A stretch of 64,000 nt of DNA from Thalassolituus sp. UBA1087 (GTDB lineage: Bacteria > Pseudomonadota > Gammaproteobacteria > Pseudomonadales > Oceanobacteraceae): assembly GCA_002314145.1 (NCBI GenBank), contig DCCG01000045.1, positions 1-64,000 on the forward strand, in the 5' to 3' direction. How positions within the stretch are numbered: the first letter of the stretch is position 1; every line of letters starts with the position of its first letter. Positions 26,208 through 36,267 of the stretch are shown here, one piece after another. The translations under genes and the position numbers were made by a program. The notes under the pieces are model-generated. The model did not search any database. It was not told the DNA's origin and saw only the letters and a list, made by a program, of their open reading frames with translations.

Positions 26208-27050
26208 TTAGTCCACGCTGAATTGAATATGGTACGAAGTAAATTTTCTCAGATTAATCACACCGGTATCGAGAATCAGGTACTGACCTTTGATTCCCTG
26301 TAAGCAACCACTTACCAGCGGATTCTTATCAAAATTGTGACTGCTGATTTTGGCCGGATACTGCACCACAGGATAATGAAAATGTTCAGTCACTGCATTA
26401 TCGATCAGGCGCACTGAATCCGGCCCTTCCTGCCGTTCAATCTGCCGGATCTGGTCGCTGAATTCATGAAACAGACGGTCCCGCTCTGCTGCCAGATCCA
26501 GCGGCTCCGCTTCCTGTTTTAACAGGGTACGCCAATTGGTTTTGTCCGCCACCTGAGTGCGCAGCAGATCTTCGATCAATCCGGACAGACGGCGATTGCT
26601 GACCCGGGCAATCGGCAATGCCTGGGCCGCCCCCTGATCCAGCCAGCGGGTTGGCATCTGAGTGGCGCGGGTAATACCCACCTTCAGTCCCGATGAATTG
26701 GCCAGATACACAATATGATCGTTAAAACAGACGTCATCGGCCCAGGACGGGTCCCGGCATGTGCCCTGAGCGTAGTGACACTTCTCCGGGCTCATCATGC
26801 AACTGTCGCACTGCGCCAACCGGGTAAAACAGGGATAGCAGAAGCCCTGAGAAAAACTTTTCCTGGTTTTACGCCCGCAATGGCAGCAGTGGATTTCTCC
26901 CAGCCACTGCAGCTGCACCCTTTGCTGAAGATAAGGATTAAGGTCAACAGACTGATCATCCAGACGCAGCTGATACTGTACGGCTCCGCCATCAGCCACC
27001 GGACTGATGGCCATTTTACTGAGATGGCCGCTGGCACTGAAACCTGGCAT
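26208..27050 (-). CDS. DUF2797 protein with zinc-type cysteines
   Basis: 280 residues. Cysteine pairs are visible in HCCHCGRKTRKSF, FCYPCF, CDSCMM and ending CHYAQGTC, which could bind one or two zinc ions (about 65-110). The following segment HIVYLANSSGLKVGITRATQMPTRWLDQGA resembles the GIY-YIG-like core of DUF2797. Function in the family is not established. It lies between yeaC and pepN, an order I recall from Pseudomonas aeruginosa, and is tightly packed with both. Confidence 0.9.
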   Translation of the reverse strand: MPGFSASGHLSKMAISPVADGGAVQYQLRLDDQSVDLNPYLQQRVQLQWLGEIHCCHCGRKTRKSFSQGFCYPCFTRLAQCDSCMMSPEKCHYAQGTCRDPSWADDVCFNDHIVYLANSSGLKVGITRATQMPTRWLDQGAAQALPIARVSNRRLSGLIEDLLRTQVADKTNWRTLLKQEAEPLDLAAERDRLFHEFSDQIRQIERQEGPDSVRLIDNAVTEHFHYPVVQYPAKISSHNFDKNPLVSGCLQGIKGQYLILDTGVINLRKFTSYHIQFSVD

Positions 27051-27053
27051 CGC

Positions 27054-27311
27054 TTACTGCAGCGTCAGTGGCTGTACATCATCGTCGTCATCATGGTTAT
27101 GCGATGACTGACAGCTGCCTTCCATATGCCCGACCCGCTGATCGGCGGGCAGATCATTCATTTTTTCGTAATAGATAATCGCCTGCAGACACAGCTCGAC
27201 CTGATCTTTTTCCAGACGGCGTCCGTCCGGCCAGCGCCCCAGCTCAACCGCAGTGCGCAGGTTCTGGTACATCTCTGGAGTCAGAGACTGAATAAGTTCA
27301 TCAAGAGTCAT
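27054..27311 (-). CDS. yeaC: YeaC-like protein (DUF1315)
   Basis: 85 residues. The core MTLDELIQSLTPEMYQNLRTAVELGRWPDGRRL and QVELCLQAIIYYE is the DUF1315/YeaC signature; the C-terminus is a His/Asp-rich tail (HNHDDDDD) that might bind metal. Stop is three bases before the next gene's ATG. Function unknown. Confidence 0.9.
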   Translation of the reverse strand: MTLDELIQSLTPEMYQNLRTAVELGRWPDGRRLEKDQVELCLQAIIYYEKMNDLPADQRVGHMEGSCQSSHNHDDDDDVQPLTLQ

Positions 27312-27314
27312 GGT

Positions 27315-28154
27315 TCAGACCTCAGGGGGTGATTGAGATTGTTTAACCGGCCACAGGGCCGCGAGCAGGAAGCCGCTGATCAGGCCACCGATATGAGCAC
27401 CGTGGGCCGTGCCCGATGTACCGGGAATAACGGTATCCAGCGCCACGCTGATCACCATCCAGCCTACCATAACCGGCAGCAGCATGGTCGGCACGGCATA
27501 GGGCACCCGGCGCAAACGCAGACCGACCCAGCCCAGCATGCCCATGGTGACACCGGACACACCACCAAACGATGGCCCGGCGTACCACCACTGAACCGCA
27601 TTACCTGCCAGGCCACAGATAAGCACCAGAGCCAGCAGAGGTAACACACCATCATGACGTTCGATCGGCCGCGCCAGAATAAACCACCACAGGCTGTTGA
27701 ACAGTATGTGCATAAAGGAAAAGTGCAGCAGCGTCGGACGCCACAGCGCCCACAGGCCGATATCCAGGTAAGTCGACAGCTGCAGGCGCTGCTGCGGCCA
27801 GAGATCAGCGCCGGTCGTGAGCCAGTTCTGCCAGCTGTCAGACACCTGCATCCAGATGAATACCGCAATAAACAGCAGCAGAAAAACGAAACTGACCGGT
27901 GTTTGCAACCATGTCTGCAGTTGCTGGCGGGTATCCGCCCGCTCTGTCGGCGACGGCGCCTGCAACTCACCATCCTGCCATTGTTGCAGCCAGTCTTTGA
28001 CCCTTTCCGCATCCGCGGCGTCGGCCAGATACAGGTATTGCCTGTCATCCTGCTCAACGACCCGGTGAGCAATGCGTTCGGCCCACAGATGTTTTGTCAC
28101 AGGCGACAGATCAACATCCAGCTCTGCCACCAGAATCAGCGCAGGTTCAGTCAT
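27315..28154 (-). CDS. glpG: Rhomboid intramembrane serine protease GlpG
   Basis: 279 residues: an N-terminal cytoplasmic domain (about 1-75) and a six-helix rhomboid core. The catalytic Ser is S200 in GGVSGVTMG and the catalytic His H254 in HGAHIGGLISG; HFSFMHILFNSLWWF contains the family's conserved His/Asn stretch. The length and N-terminal domain fit GlpG. It begins within the stop of the phosphatase gene (TGATG overlap), so it is translationally coupled. Confidence 0.94.
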   Translation of the reverse strand: MTEPALILVAELDVDLSPVTKHLWAERIAHRVVEQDDRQYLYLADAADAERVKDWLQQWQDGELQAPSPTERADTRQQLQTWLQTPVSFVFLLLFIAVFIWMQVSDSWQNWLTTGADLWPQQRLQLSTYLDIGLWALWRPTLLHFSFMHILFNSLWWFILARPIERHDGVLPLLALVLICGLAGNAVQWWYAGPSFGGVSGVTMGMLGWVGLRLRRVPYAVPTMLLPVMVGWMVISVALDTVIPGTSGTAHGAHIGGLISGFLLAALWPVKQSQSPPEV

Positions 28155-29119
28155 CAGCGTTCGTTCTTTTCAACCCGTACCCAGGCAAATTTACCGGGTT
28201 GCAGATGTCGTTCGGTATCCATGCGATAAGCGACCAGGCGGCCGTATTTAACCGCACTGTAATCAAGACAGGCGATATTAGGCACAATGGGAGCCGGTAT
28301 ACCCTGCATCCAGTAATGGCCAATAAACAGCGGTTTTTCCTGCGGGCCGTAAAAAAGCAGCTGTTCTTTCTCATCCGCACTTAAAATACCGTGTTCAATA
28401 TCTTCCGGCAGCGGGTCTGGCTGAAACACCACGTCACTGTATTTCTGCGGGTCCTGAGCCCAGAACTTGGTGCGGAAAAACTGCCTCACCATGCCATCTT
28501 TGGCGGTCATCGAACGGCCGTCAGGCAGTTTCAGGGATGTGCCTCGCAAGCTGCGGTCAAGAAATTTGTACAGAAACGAATCCGTATTCACCGATTCCGG
28601 CAGCATTTCCCGGGTGATGTGATTGTTGCCATAACGGCGCAGATATTCATCCACCATTGCCTGATCCCAGCAGGCATGAACCACACGAAAATGCTCGTAT
28701 TCCAGAAACAGTGGCAGATCGATAAACCAATCGAGGAATTCATTAAATTCGTGCGGATGATCTTCAAACTGTTTAATACTCTGCTCAACAATAAAATTAT
28801 TGCGCGCCGTATGGGGTCGTAAAAATGGCTGCCTCATCCCCGGCGGGGCTTCGCTGAGATAGGTCACCAGGTTGTATTCGTGATTCCCCATAACAATATC
28901 GGCATGACCGGCATCTACCATGTCACGCACAATATGGCACGCCAGACGGATATGCGGCCCGCGGTCGACAATATCCCCCAGAAACACCACTTTGCGTTTC
29001 GGATGCTGATAAATGCCATTCCGTTTGCTGTAGCCAAGCTGTTCCAGCAGCTCAATCAGCGTATTACCACAACCGTGAATATCGCCGATTAAATCGTAAC
29101 CCTGGTGCATACTTCTCAC
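28154..29119 (-). CDS. Metallophosphoesterase (PPP-type)
   Basis: 321 residues. Metal-binding motifs are GDIHGC near the N-terminus, GDIVDRG and GNHE, the signature of protein serine/threonine phosphatase-like metallophosphoesterases. A later RVVHACWD (His) and FIGHYWMQG (His) complete the metal site. Substrate unknown. The gene overlaps nadK by four bases upstream and glpG by one downstream. This neighbour order is conserved in Pseudomonas. The start at 29119 is used because it gives the whole GDIHGC motif with a short leader. Confidence 0.94.
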   Translation of the reverse strand: MRSMHQGYDLIGDIHGCGNTLIELLEQLGYSKRNGIYQHPKRKVVFLGDIVDRGPHIRLACHIVRDMVDAGHADIVMGNHEYNLVTYLSEAPPGMRQPFLRPHTARNNFIVEQSIKQFEDHPHEFNEFLDWFIDLPLFLEYEHFRVVHACWDQAMVDEYLRRYGNNHITREMLPESVNTDSFLYKFLDRSLRGTSLKLPDGRSMTAKDGMVRQFFRTKFWAQDPQKYSDVVFQPDPLPEDIEHGILSADEKEQLLFYGPQEKPLFIGHYWMQGIPAPIVPNIACLDYSAVKYGRLVAYRMDTERHLQPGKFAWVRVEKNER

Positions 29120-30000
29120 TCTCCCAGGTTGCTACTCCAGCCCAGTTTGGTCCGGCAGATTTCATAGAAATTGTGACCAGTGGGGTGAATCAGCTTCAGT
29201 TTATGGGCTTTTTTACGGATGGTAATCGAGTCTCCCGGTGCGCAGGGGATATGGTTCTGACCATCGCAACTAATGGTCGGATACAGGCCCTGCTCACTGT
29301 CGATGACAATTTTAATTTCGCTCTTGCCATCCACCACAATCGGGCGGCTGGATAAGGTATGCGGGAACATGGGCACCAGTACCAGCGCATCCAGCTTCGG
29401 ATGCATGATAGGCCCGCCGCCGGACAGGGAATACGCCGTGGACCCGGTCGGGGTCGACACAATCAGGCCATCGGAACGCTGACGGTACACATACTGGCCT
29501 TCGATCCAGAGATCAAACGCAATCATGCGCGTTGATTTGCCCGGATGCAGAACCACATCATTGAGTGCTGCTGCCGTGGCAATCGGGTTGCCATCCCGTT
29601 TGATTTCAGCATCCAGCAGGAAGCGCATCTCACTGACGTACTCGCCATTAAGCACCGCCTGCACGGCATCCAGCATAGTGTCATCCGGGGTGATATCGGT
29701 GAGAAACCCGAGATTACCGCGGTTAATACCCAGCACCGGCGTTTTATACTTGGCCAGCGCGCGCGCCGCGCCCAGCAGACTGCCGTCGCCCCCCACCACA
29801 ATGACCAGATCACAGATCTCACCCAACAGGTTGACCTTGCTGACCTGCATGCCATGACCCGGCATCACTTCCGCGATGCGATCATCCAGAATAACGTGAT
29901 AGCCTTCTTCAGGCAGATAACGCAGGAGACGTTTGATCGTCTCAATGACTTTATTGCTGTTAAGACGGCCTATAATGCCTATGTTGCGGAATTCTTCCAT
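29116..30000 (-). CDS. nadK: NAD kinase
   Basis: 294-residue kinase that phosphorylates NAD to NADP. The nucleotide-binding GGDGSLLGAAR is at about 70-80, GINRGNLGFLTDI follows, then LNDVVLHPG and the STPTGSTAYSLSGGGPI motif with the catalytic loop. First gene of the operon running leftward to pepN; the intergenic space with the divergent DUF1853 gene (30001-30091) should hold both promoters. Confidence 0.97.
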   Translation of the reverse strand: MEEFRNIGIIGRLNSNKVIETIKRLLRYLPEEGYHVILDDRIAEVMPGHGMQVSKVNLLGEICDLVIVVGGDGSLLGAARALAKYKTPVLGINRGNLGFLTDITPDDTMLDAVQAVLNGEYVSEMRFLLDAEIKRDGNPIATAAALNDVVLHPGKSTRMIAFDLWIEGQYVYRQRSDGLIVSTPTGSTAYSLSGGGPIMHPKLDALVLVPMFPHTLSSRPIVVDGKSEIKIVIDSEQGLYPTISCDGQNHIPCAPGDSITIRKKAHKLKLIHPTGHNFYEICRTKLGWSSNLGE

Positions 30001-30091
30001 CGCTGCGATTTGCCAACCTTAATCAGGGCGCTGTGTGATCAGAGCGCTGTTTGCGAAAGGGCCGTTTATACCATACAGGAGTTAAAAACGC

Positions 30092-30988
30092 TTGTTACCA
30101 ACTCAACCCGCGCCGGACCACCCGTTTTTTGAATTACCGGAACAGCATCAGCGCGACCGCCTCTGGAGTCTGTTTGGCCCTGCCCTGCTGGACTGCTCCT
30201 GGAGCCCGGCTCAGCCCCCCTGGCTGCCGCACTCCCCGGACTGGGGATTGCTGCAGCGTGTGAACCGGCTGCCGGCGCCGCAGTACCACAGTCAGCGCCT
30301 GGGGCTGAAGTTTGAGCAGCTTTGGCAGCAGTACTTTGAGCTGACGGCGGAACAGAGCCGCGCCAACCTGCAACTGATCCGTGAGGGCGTCACCATCGGC
30401 GAAATGGACCTGCTGACACGCATGAACGGCACCAACTGGCATCTTGAACTGGCACTGAAATTCTATCTGGCGGTGGGCGATGACTGGATCGGACCGAACA
30501 GCCGCGACCGCTTCTATACCAAACTCGGCCACACCCGCCATCACCAGCTCGATCTGAGCCGGGATTCCGGCACCCAGACAACACTGGCAGAACAGGGCTG
30601 GACCGACATTCAGCCCCAGGCGGTTATGCGCGGCTGTCTGTTTTACCCCGCACACCAGCAGGAAGACCTGCATCTGCCGGCGGAGCTGAATCCACATCAC
30701 TGGCACGGATACTGGTGTCATGCCAGCGGCATGGACAGGCTGCCAGCGGGAGAGTGGAGCATTCTCGCCAAGGATCAGTGGATGAGCCCGGCCAGGGTCA
30801 GCAGCACCATCAAGCGTGACGAACTGATCCGTTACGCCGGTCTTCAGCTGCGCCATGTCAGCTTCCCGGTCTGTGCGGTTCTGACAGCCCCCGGCCCCTG
30901 GGGAATCACTGAGCAACAGCGCTGGCTGATTATGCCGGATCACTGGCCACAACAGGGTACCCATAAGTATCTCAGGGCCCCCCCCTGA
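30092..30988 (+). CDS. DUF1853 family protein
   Basis: 298 residues from a TTG start preceded by AGGAG at 30077-30081. The family signature is visible: LRLGLKFEQLWQQYFE-like KFEQLWQ, TIGEMDLLTRMNGTNWHLELALKFYLAVG, and GPNSRDRFYTKLGHTRHHQLDLS. The order E...D...E.K recalls the PD-(D/E)XK nuclease fold to which DUF1853 has been related, but activity is not shown. Divergent from nadK, as in Pseudomonas. Confidence 0.88.
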   Translation: MLPTQPAPDHPFFELPEQHQRDRLWSLFGPALLDCSWSPAQPPWLPHSPDWGLLQRVNRLPAPQYHSQRLGLKFEQLWQQYFELTAEQSRANLQLIREGVTIGEMDLLTRMNGTNWHLELALKFYLAVGDDWIGPNSRDRFYTKLGHTRHHQLDLSRDSGTQTTLAEQGWTDIQPQAVMRGCLFYPAHQQEDLHLPAELNPHHWHGYWCHASGMDRLPAGEWSILAKDQWMSPARVSSTIKRDELIRYAGLQLRHVSFPVCAVLTAPGPWGITEQQRWLIMPDHWPQQGTHKYLRAPP

Positions 30989-30994
30989 GGGCCG

Positions 30995-31954
30995 TCAGGC
31001 CAGAGCTTTGACCCCGCGACGCCCCTGCAGCCCGCCGGAATGAACCATTAAACGCCGTGGCTGCATCGCTGTTTCCTCCGCCTCCTCCTCTGCGGTTTCC
31101 CGCTGCAATGCCCACATCAGTTTGGCGGTATAGACGGGGTCCAGCGCTAACCCGCGCTGATCCCAGCCTGCAATCAGCGCCAGCAGATCTGCACTGACTC
31201 TGGCAAAACCACCACCGTGGGCATCGTCAATCAGGCGCCAGCGGATGGTTTCCGGCATCGCCGTTTGCCATGAACGCGCCAGAGCGCCCTGATCCGCCAG
31301 TGCGTGTACACCAACCAGCTCGCCGGTAAACGCCTGCTCCGACAATACCCGTGCAATGCCCAGAGCGGTGGTGCCGGTTCCTGTCGCAAGCCAGATCTGA
31401 TCATAGCCAGAACACACAGACGCGATGGCAGCGCAGCCGCGTTCACCGGCGATCCCCTGCCCGCCTTCCGGAATAGTCAGGGCCTGATACTGACAGGCCA
31501 GCCTGCCCTGCCAGTCAGGATCGTATCGCTGTGCGTAGGTTTTCTTATCGGCAAAGACAATCTCTGCTCCCCATCGGCGGCAATCCTGTAACGTCGGGGT
31601 CAGCGGCAGGTGCTCATAGCCACGCACCACCAGAATCACGGGTATCCCGGTCAGGCAGCCAAGCGCAGCCAGGGCATGTAAATGATTGGAATAGGGGCCA
31701 CCGAAACTGAGCAGCGCCCGGGCATCGGCTGAGGCTTCAAATTCCTTTAAGAACCCCAGCAGCTTGAACACTTTGTTGCCGGACAGCTCAGCGTGGACTT
31801 TGTCCAGCCGCAGCAGATCCAGATTCTGCGGGCCGCCATACAGACTGGCAGGTTCAATCAGCGCGCGGAGTCTTTCTGCAGAAGCCAGTTCATACACTGA
31901 CGACAGCGCCATCAGCCTGCCCGGCTCTGATACACCATCTGTCTCTGCTGTCAC
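30995..31954 (-). CDS. PLP-dependent ACC deaminase/D-cysteine desulfhydrase family enzyme
   Basis: 319 residues. The PLP lysine is K61 in AELSGNKVFKL; GGPYSNHLHALAALG (about 85-99) carries the Ser/Asn that hold the substrate; and ATGTGTTALGIA (about 190-201) is the glycine-rich loop for the PLP phosphate. This fits fold-type II members of the D-cysteine desulfhydrase/ACC deaminase group. Start is GTG at 31954 with GAGG upstream; an ATG at 31912 is a possible alternative. Convergent with DUF1853. Substrate cannot be decided from these motifs. Confidence 0.9.
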   Translation of the reverse strand: MTAETDGVSEPGRLMALSSVYELASAERLRALIEPASLYGGPQNLDLLRLDKVHAELSGNKVFKLLGFLKEFEASADARALLSFGGPYSNHLHALAALGCLTGIPVILVVRGYEHLPLTPTLQDCRRWGAEIVFADKKTYAQRYDPDWQGRLACQYQALTIPEGGQGIAGERGCAAIASVCSGYDQIWLATGTGTTALGIARVLSEQAFTGELVGVHALADQGALARSWQTAMPETIRWRLIDDAHGGGFARVSADLLALIAGWDQRGLALDPVYTAKLMWALQRETAEEEAEETAMQPRRLMVHSGGLQGRRGVKALA

Positions 31955-32061
31955 TTTTAAACCTCACACAGGCTCACCATTATTGCGGCAATTCTGGCAG
32001 CCGCATACCGGCTTGCCAATCCGCGGGGTACCTGAGCAGGCCAGTCAGAGCCTCCGGAGTG

Positions 32062-32835
32062 TCAGAATTTACGTTTTTCCGTAGGATTCGCCGGGATTCC
32101 GAAGGCATCGTGATCATCCTCGTTTTCCCGCGATAATTCTTTCGACAGGGTATCTTCATGGGCATTGCCACCGGAATAAAGTGACGCGGTACGCTCCGTC
32201 AGACTGCGGATGCGATCATTTTTTTCCGGATACTGCATATCAAATTCAATCAGCAGTTTCTTCGCGGCTTTATAGTAGTTGGTCGCGGTGACCACATCAC
32301 CGCGCCCTGCCGCCACATCGCCCTGAGCGGTATAGGTATCCACTTCCCGCTCCAGCAGAGTAAGACGCAGATAACGGCGGTATTCCAGCATCGCGGTTTC
32401 AGAAATAACCTTTTTCTTGACCATGGCAGCCAGCGCTTTCAGTGCCCGGCTGATCATGCGCTGCGCCAGCCGGATTTCGCGATCACTTTTCAGCACCCGG
32501 CGGTTGCCTTTGCCTTTTTCTATCCGCTGCCGGTACATATCAACATTGAGTTCCGGCCCGCCGTCATTCTGTGCATCGCCGGGCGGCAGATTTTCGTGGT
32601 AAAGGTCGTACAGATACACCACCCGGTCGAGAATCACATGCTGTACTTCCTTGAAGTTATCCAGCCGGATCAGAAACTCAAGAGCCTCCAGCAGATCATC
32701 TGCCGACTCCCGTATTTTGCGTGCATGGCCCCGCTGCTGCAGCTTTGCCTGCTGCCGCCGTCCTGCGTATACCAGGCCAAACATGACCATTGCCACCGGC
32801 AATGCAATGGCAATGACCAACGCGATTGCTGACAT
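32062..32835 (-). CDS. Membrane-anchored helical protein upstream of topA
   Basis: 257 residues with an N-terminal membrane segment (about 3-24) and a long helical, highly charged cytoplasmic part with Arg/Lys-rich and Glu-rich stretches (for example LLEALEFLIRLDNFKEVQHVILDRVVYLYDL). The C-terminus is disordered-looking (SRENEDDHDAFG). The motif LERE-VDTYTAQGDVAAGRGD followed by NYYKAAKKLLIEF looks like a TPR-like helical pair. I do not recognise a named family; similar proteins occur near topA in Pseudomonas. Confidence 0.78.
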   Translation of the reverse strand: MSAIALVIAIALPVAMVMFGLVYAGRRQQAKLQQRGHARKIRESADDLLEALEFLIRLDNFKEVQHVILDRVVYLYDLYHENLPPGDAQNDGGPELNVDMYRQRIEKGKGNRRVLKSDREIRLAQRMISRALKALAAMVKKKVISETAMLEYRRYLRLTLLEREVDTYTAQGDVAAGRGDVVTATNYYKAAKKLLIEFDMQYPEKNDRIRSLTERTASLYSGGNAHEDTLSKELSRENEDDHDAFGIPANPTEKRKF

Positions 32836-33317
32836 AAAGAACCAACTCCAGAATCTGTGCTATTCCTGATAAACACCGGGATTTTTCCCCCGGGCAGATG
32901 ACTCCAGTTTAGTCTTTATTTATAAGATTGCCGGTTAGTATGAGAAGTGACGCACCTATCAACGGGCTTGACCTGCCCCCCCGGTGTACCTATAAAGTGT
33001 CGCCTTCTCTGCGTCCGGAATTCGGTTTCAGCCACCAGTAAGCTATGCTTTCCGGACAGCGGAGATCTGCACTCACGTGCGGAACTGAGATGTAAAGGGC
33101 AGATTAAATCAGACTGACAGCACTGATAAGAGCACAGGGAGCCATGCCCGGAATATTACCGGGTCATCAGCCACCAACGCTTTTTTCATCTGCAACTGAA
33201 CTGCAAAAATTCCGTCAGAGTGGCTTATAAACGCCATTTCTGAATCGTTTAGGCCGATATCAGGCTCTGTCTGACACAGAACAGGCAGGCCCCACAAATA
33301 AGGTAATTCAAAGGATT
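32836..33317 (+). other. Intergenic region before topA
   Basis: About 480 bases with no supported gene. It should contain the promoter of topA and that of the leftward hypothetical gene. No clear operator or terminator was recognised. The start codon of topA follows a modest AAGG about 7 bases upstream. Confidence 0.5.
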
Positions 33318-36011
33318 ATGGGCAAATCGCTGGTTATCGTGGAATCGCCTGCCAAGGCGAAGACCATTAATAAATACCTGGGGAAAGACTACGTTGTGAA
33401 GTCCAGTGTCGGCCATGTGCGCGACCTGCCGACTTCCGGCTCAGGGCAGACCAGCGACCCGAAAGAGCGCGCCAAACAGGCTGCACTGACGCGAAAAATG
33501 TCGCCGGAAGAAAAAGCCGTCTATAAAAAGAAAAAAGCCCATGATCAGCTCATCGCACGCATGGGCATCAACCCGGAAGACCACTGGAAAGCCAACTACC
33601 AGGTATTACCGGGCAAAGAAAAAGTCGTCGATGAACTGAAACGTCTGGCCAAAGATGCCGACCATATCTATCTCGCAACGGATTTGGACCGCGAAGGGGA
33701 AGCCATTGCCTGGCACCTGCGGGAAATCATTGGTAATGAGAAAAAAGATTATCGCCGGGTGGTGTTTAACGAGATCACCAAAAAAGCCATTCAGAGCGCT
33801 TTTGAGCAACCGTCTGAACTGAACATGAACCGTGTGAATGCCCAGCAGGCACGCCGGTTTCTGGACCGGGTGGTGGGCTTTATGGTCTCTCCTCTGCTGT
33901 GGAGTAAAGTGGCGCGGGGGTTATCCGCGGGCCGGGTACAGTCGGTCGCTGTGCGCCTGATTGTCGAACGCGAGCGTGAAATCCGTGCTTTCGTACCGGA
34001 AGAATACTGGGAAGCATTCGCTGCCATGAGCACGCCGGCCGGTGCTGACCTGCGGGCTCAGGTCACCCGCCAGAATGGCGCGGAATTCCGCCCCGGCAGC
34101 GAAGATCAGACCAATGCTGCGCTGGAGCAGCTGCGTCAGGCCGATTTCACCGTCAGCAAACGCGAGGATAAACCGACCAGCTCACGCCCGGCTGCGCCTT
34201 TTATTACTTCGACGCTGCAGCAGGCGGCCAGTACCCGCATGGGGTTCAGCGTGAAGAAAACCATGACGCTGGCCCAGCGTCTGTACGAAGCCGGTTACAT
34301 TACTTATATGCGTACCGACTCCACCAACCTGAGTCAGGAAGCGGTGGAATCAGTGCGCGGCTACATCAGCAAAAACTTTGGCGAGGAATACCTGCCGGAG
34401 CAACCGCGGGTGTACACATCCAAAGAAGGGGCCCAGGAAGCGCACGAAGCGATCCGCCCTTCCGATGTCAAACTGAAGGCCTCTGATCTCAGCTCGATGG
34501 AACCCGACGCCCAGCGTCTTTATGACCTGATCTGGCGCCGTTTTGTCGCCTGTCAGACCACAGATGCCAAGTTCACCAGCACCAGCATTGTGATCACCGC
34601 CGGTGATTTCGAGCTGCGCACCCGTGGCCGCGTTATGCGCTTTGATGGTCACCTGAAAGCACTGCCGCCGGTCAGCAAAGGGGATGACGATGTGCTGCTG
34701 CCGGATGTCAAAGAAGGTGAGCAGCTGAAGCTCAATGAGCTGGAGCCCAAACAGCATTTTACCAAACCGGCCCCGCGTTATTCCGAAGCTGCACTGGTGA
34801 AAGAACTGGAAAAACGCGGCATTGGCCGCCCATCGACTTATGCATCCATTATTTCCACCATTCAGGAGCGCGGTTACGTCAGTCTCAAAGGCCGGCGTTT
34901 CTATGCGGAAAAAATGGGCGATATCGTTACCAGCCGGCTGATGGAAAGCTTTGATGATCTGATGGATTACAGCTTCACCGCCAATATGGAAGAGAAACTG
35001 GATGATGTCGCTGACGGTGAAATTAACTGGACCGCTCTGCTGGACGATTTTTACAGCGACTTTCACCACAAGCTGGAAGTCGCGGGCAGCGAAGATGGCA
35101 TGCGCCCGAATGATCCGGTCGACACGGATATCCCCTGCCCGACCTGTGGTCGCCATATGCAGATCCGTACCGGTTCCACCGGGGTATTCCTCGGTTGCTC
35201 CGGCTACAGCCTGCCGCCCAAAGAACGCTGCACACAGACCCTGAATCTGGTGCCCGGCGATGAAGCTATATCAGCCGATGAAGATGAAGAAGCAGAAAGC
35301 CGCCGGCTGATGCACAAACGTCGCTGTCCGAAATGTGACACCGCGATGGAAAACTATCTGCTGGATGAAACCCGTAAAGTGCATATCTGCGGTAATAACC
35401 CGGATTGCAGTGGCTATGAGGTAGAAACCGGGCACTTCAAGATTAAGGGCTACGACGGGCCAACGCTTGAATGTGATAAGTGCGGCAGTGAAATGCAACT
35501 TAAATCCGGACGCTTCGGCAAATACTTCGGCTGTACCAACAGCGAATGTAAAAATACCCGTAAACTGCTGAAGAACGGTGAAGCGGCACCGCCGAAGATG
35601 GACCCGATTCCGATGCCGGAACTCAAATGTCAGAAAGTGGATGACACTTATGTACTGCGTGACGGTGCCACCGGACTGTTTCTGGCCGCCAGCCAGTTTC
35701 CGAAAAAACGTGAAACCCGCGCCCCGCTGGTTCAGGAACTGATTCCTTACCAGGCAGTGCTGCCGGAAAAATACCACTTCCTGCTGGATGCACCGCGCGA
35801 AGACAGCGAAGGCAATCCGACCATTATCCGTTACAGCCGTAAAACCAAAGAACAATACGTCATGACGGAGAAAGACGGCAAAGCCAGTGGCTGGTCTGCC
35901 TACTTCAATAATGGTAAATGGGAAGTCCAGGAAAAGAAAAAAGCGGCGCCCAAAGCAAAGGCTAAAGCGAAGGCCAAGCCGAAAGCAAAAGCGAAAAAAG
36001 CGGATAGCTGA
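33318..36011 (+). CDS. topA: DNA topoisomerase I
   Basis: 897-residue type IA topoisomerase that relaxes negative supercoils. The Toprim domain is at the start (MGKSLVIVESPAKAKTI) with DLDREGEAIAWHL near 120; the catalytic Tyr is in GYITYMRTDSTNLS near 330. Four-cysteine zinc-ribbon modules follow near 605 (CPTCGRHM), 673 (CPKCDTAM) and 720 (CDKCGSEM), then a TopA_Zn-type C-terminal segment and a Lys/Ala/Pro tail (about 876-897) that should aid DNA or RNA polymerase binding. A short direct repeat CGGATAGCTGAT occurs around the stop codon (36001-36024). Confidence 0.97.
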   Translation: MGKSLVIVESPAKAKTINKYLGKDYVVKSSVGHVRDLPTSGSGQTSDPKERAKQAALTRKMSPEEKAVYKKKKAHDQLIARMGINPEDHWKANYQVLPGKEKVVDELKRLAKDADHIYLATDLDREGEAIAWHLREIIGNEKKDYRRVVFNEITKKAIQSAFEQPSELNMNRVNAQQARRFLDRVVGFMVSPLLWSKVARGLSAGRVQSVAVRLIVEREREIRAFVPEEYWEAFAAMSTPAGADLRAQVTRQNGAEFRPGSEDQTNAALEQLRQADFTVSKREDKPTSSRPAAPFITSTLQQAASTRMGFSVKKTMTLAQRLYEAGYITYMRTDSTNLSQEAVESVRGYISKNFGEEYLPEQPRVYTSKEGAQEAHEAIRPSDVKLKASDLSSMEPDAQRLYDLIWRRFVACQTTDAKFTSTSIVITAGDFELRTRGRVMRFDGHLKALPPVSKGDDDVLLPDVKEGEQLKLNELEPKQHFTKPAPRYSEAALVKELEKRGIGRPSTYASIISTIQERGYVSLKGRRFYAEKMGDIVTSRLMESFDDLMDYSFTANMEEKLDDVADGEINWTALLDDFYSDFHHKLEVAGSEDGMRPNDPVDTDIPCPTCGRHMQIRTGSTGVFLGCSGYSLPPKERCTQTLNLVPGDEAISADEDEEAESRRLMHKRRCPKCDTAMENYLLDETRKVHICGNNPDCSGYEVETGHFKIKGYDGPTLECDKCGSEMQLKSGRFGKYFGCTNSECKNTRKLLKNGEAAPPKMDPIPMPELKCQKVDDTYVLRDGATGLFLAASQFPKKRETRAPLVQELIPYQAVLPEKYHFLLDAPREDSEGNPTIIRYSRKTKEQYVMTEKDGKASGWSAYFNNGKWEVQEKKKAAPKAKAKAKAKPKAKAKKADS

Positions 36012-36036
36012 TCGGATAGCTGATGCTGCACAGAAT

Positions 36037-36063
36037 CTGACGCCGCCTGCCAGGCGGCGTCAG
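36037..36063 (+). terminator. Hairpin after topA
   Basis: CTGACGCCGCCTG paired with CAGGCGGCGTCAG around C, a strong stem about 25 bases after the topA stop, but no T run follows. Probably a terminator or 3' stabiliser. Confidence 0.6.
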
Positions 36064-36267
36064 ATCCTGTACCAGCAACCACTCACATCCGGACAAAGAT
36101 TTCCGGACCATCCCCCTCCCTGACCACCACTGATGACGCTCCCGTCGCTTCCCGAAAAATTCATACCTGCGGGTGATAATCAGATAGAAGATTTCGTACT
36201 TATTCCGGATTTTCGCGGCATTCTTTCATTGTTATGTTTTTATTTCACCTACGGAAAGGAATGAAAA

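Noticed and set aside
32836..33317. Possible small genes before topA
   Set aside because: The short frames there have no convincing start signal, and the sequence is best explained as promoter region.
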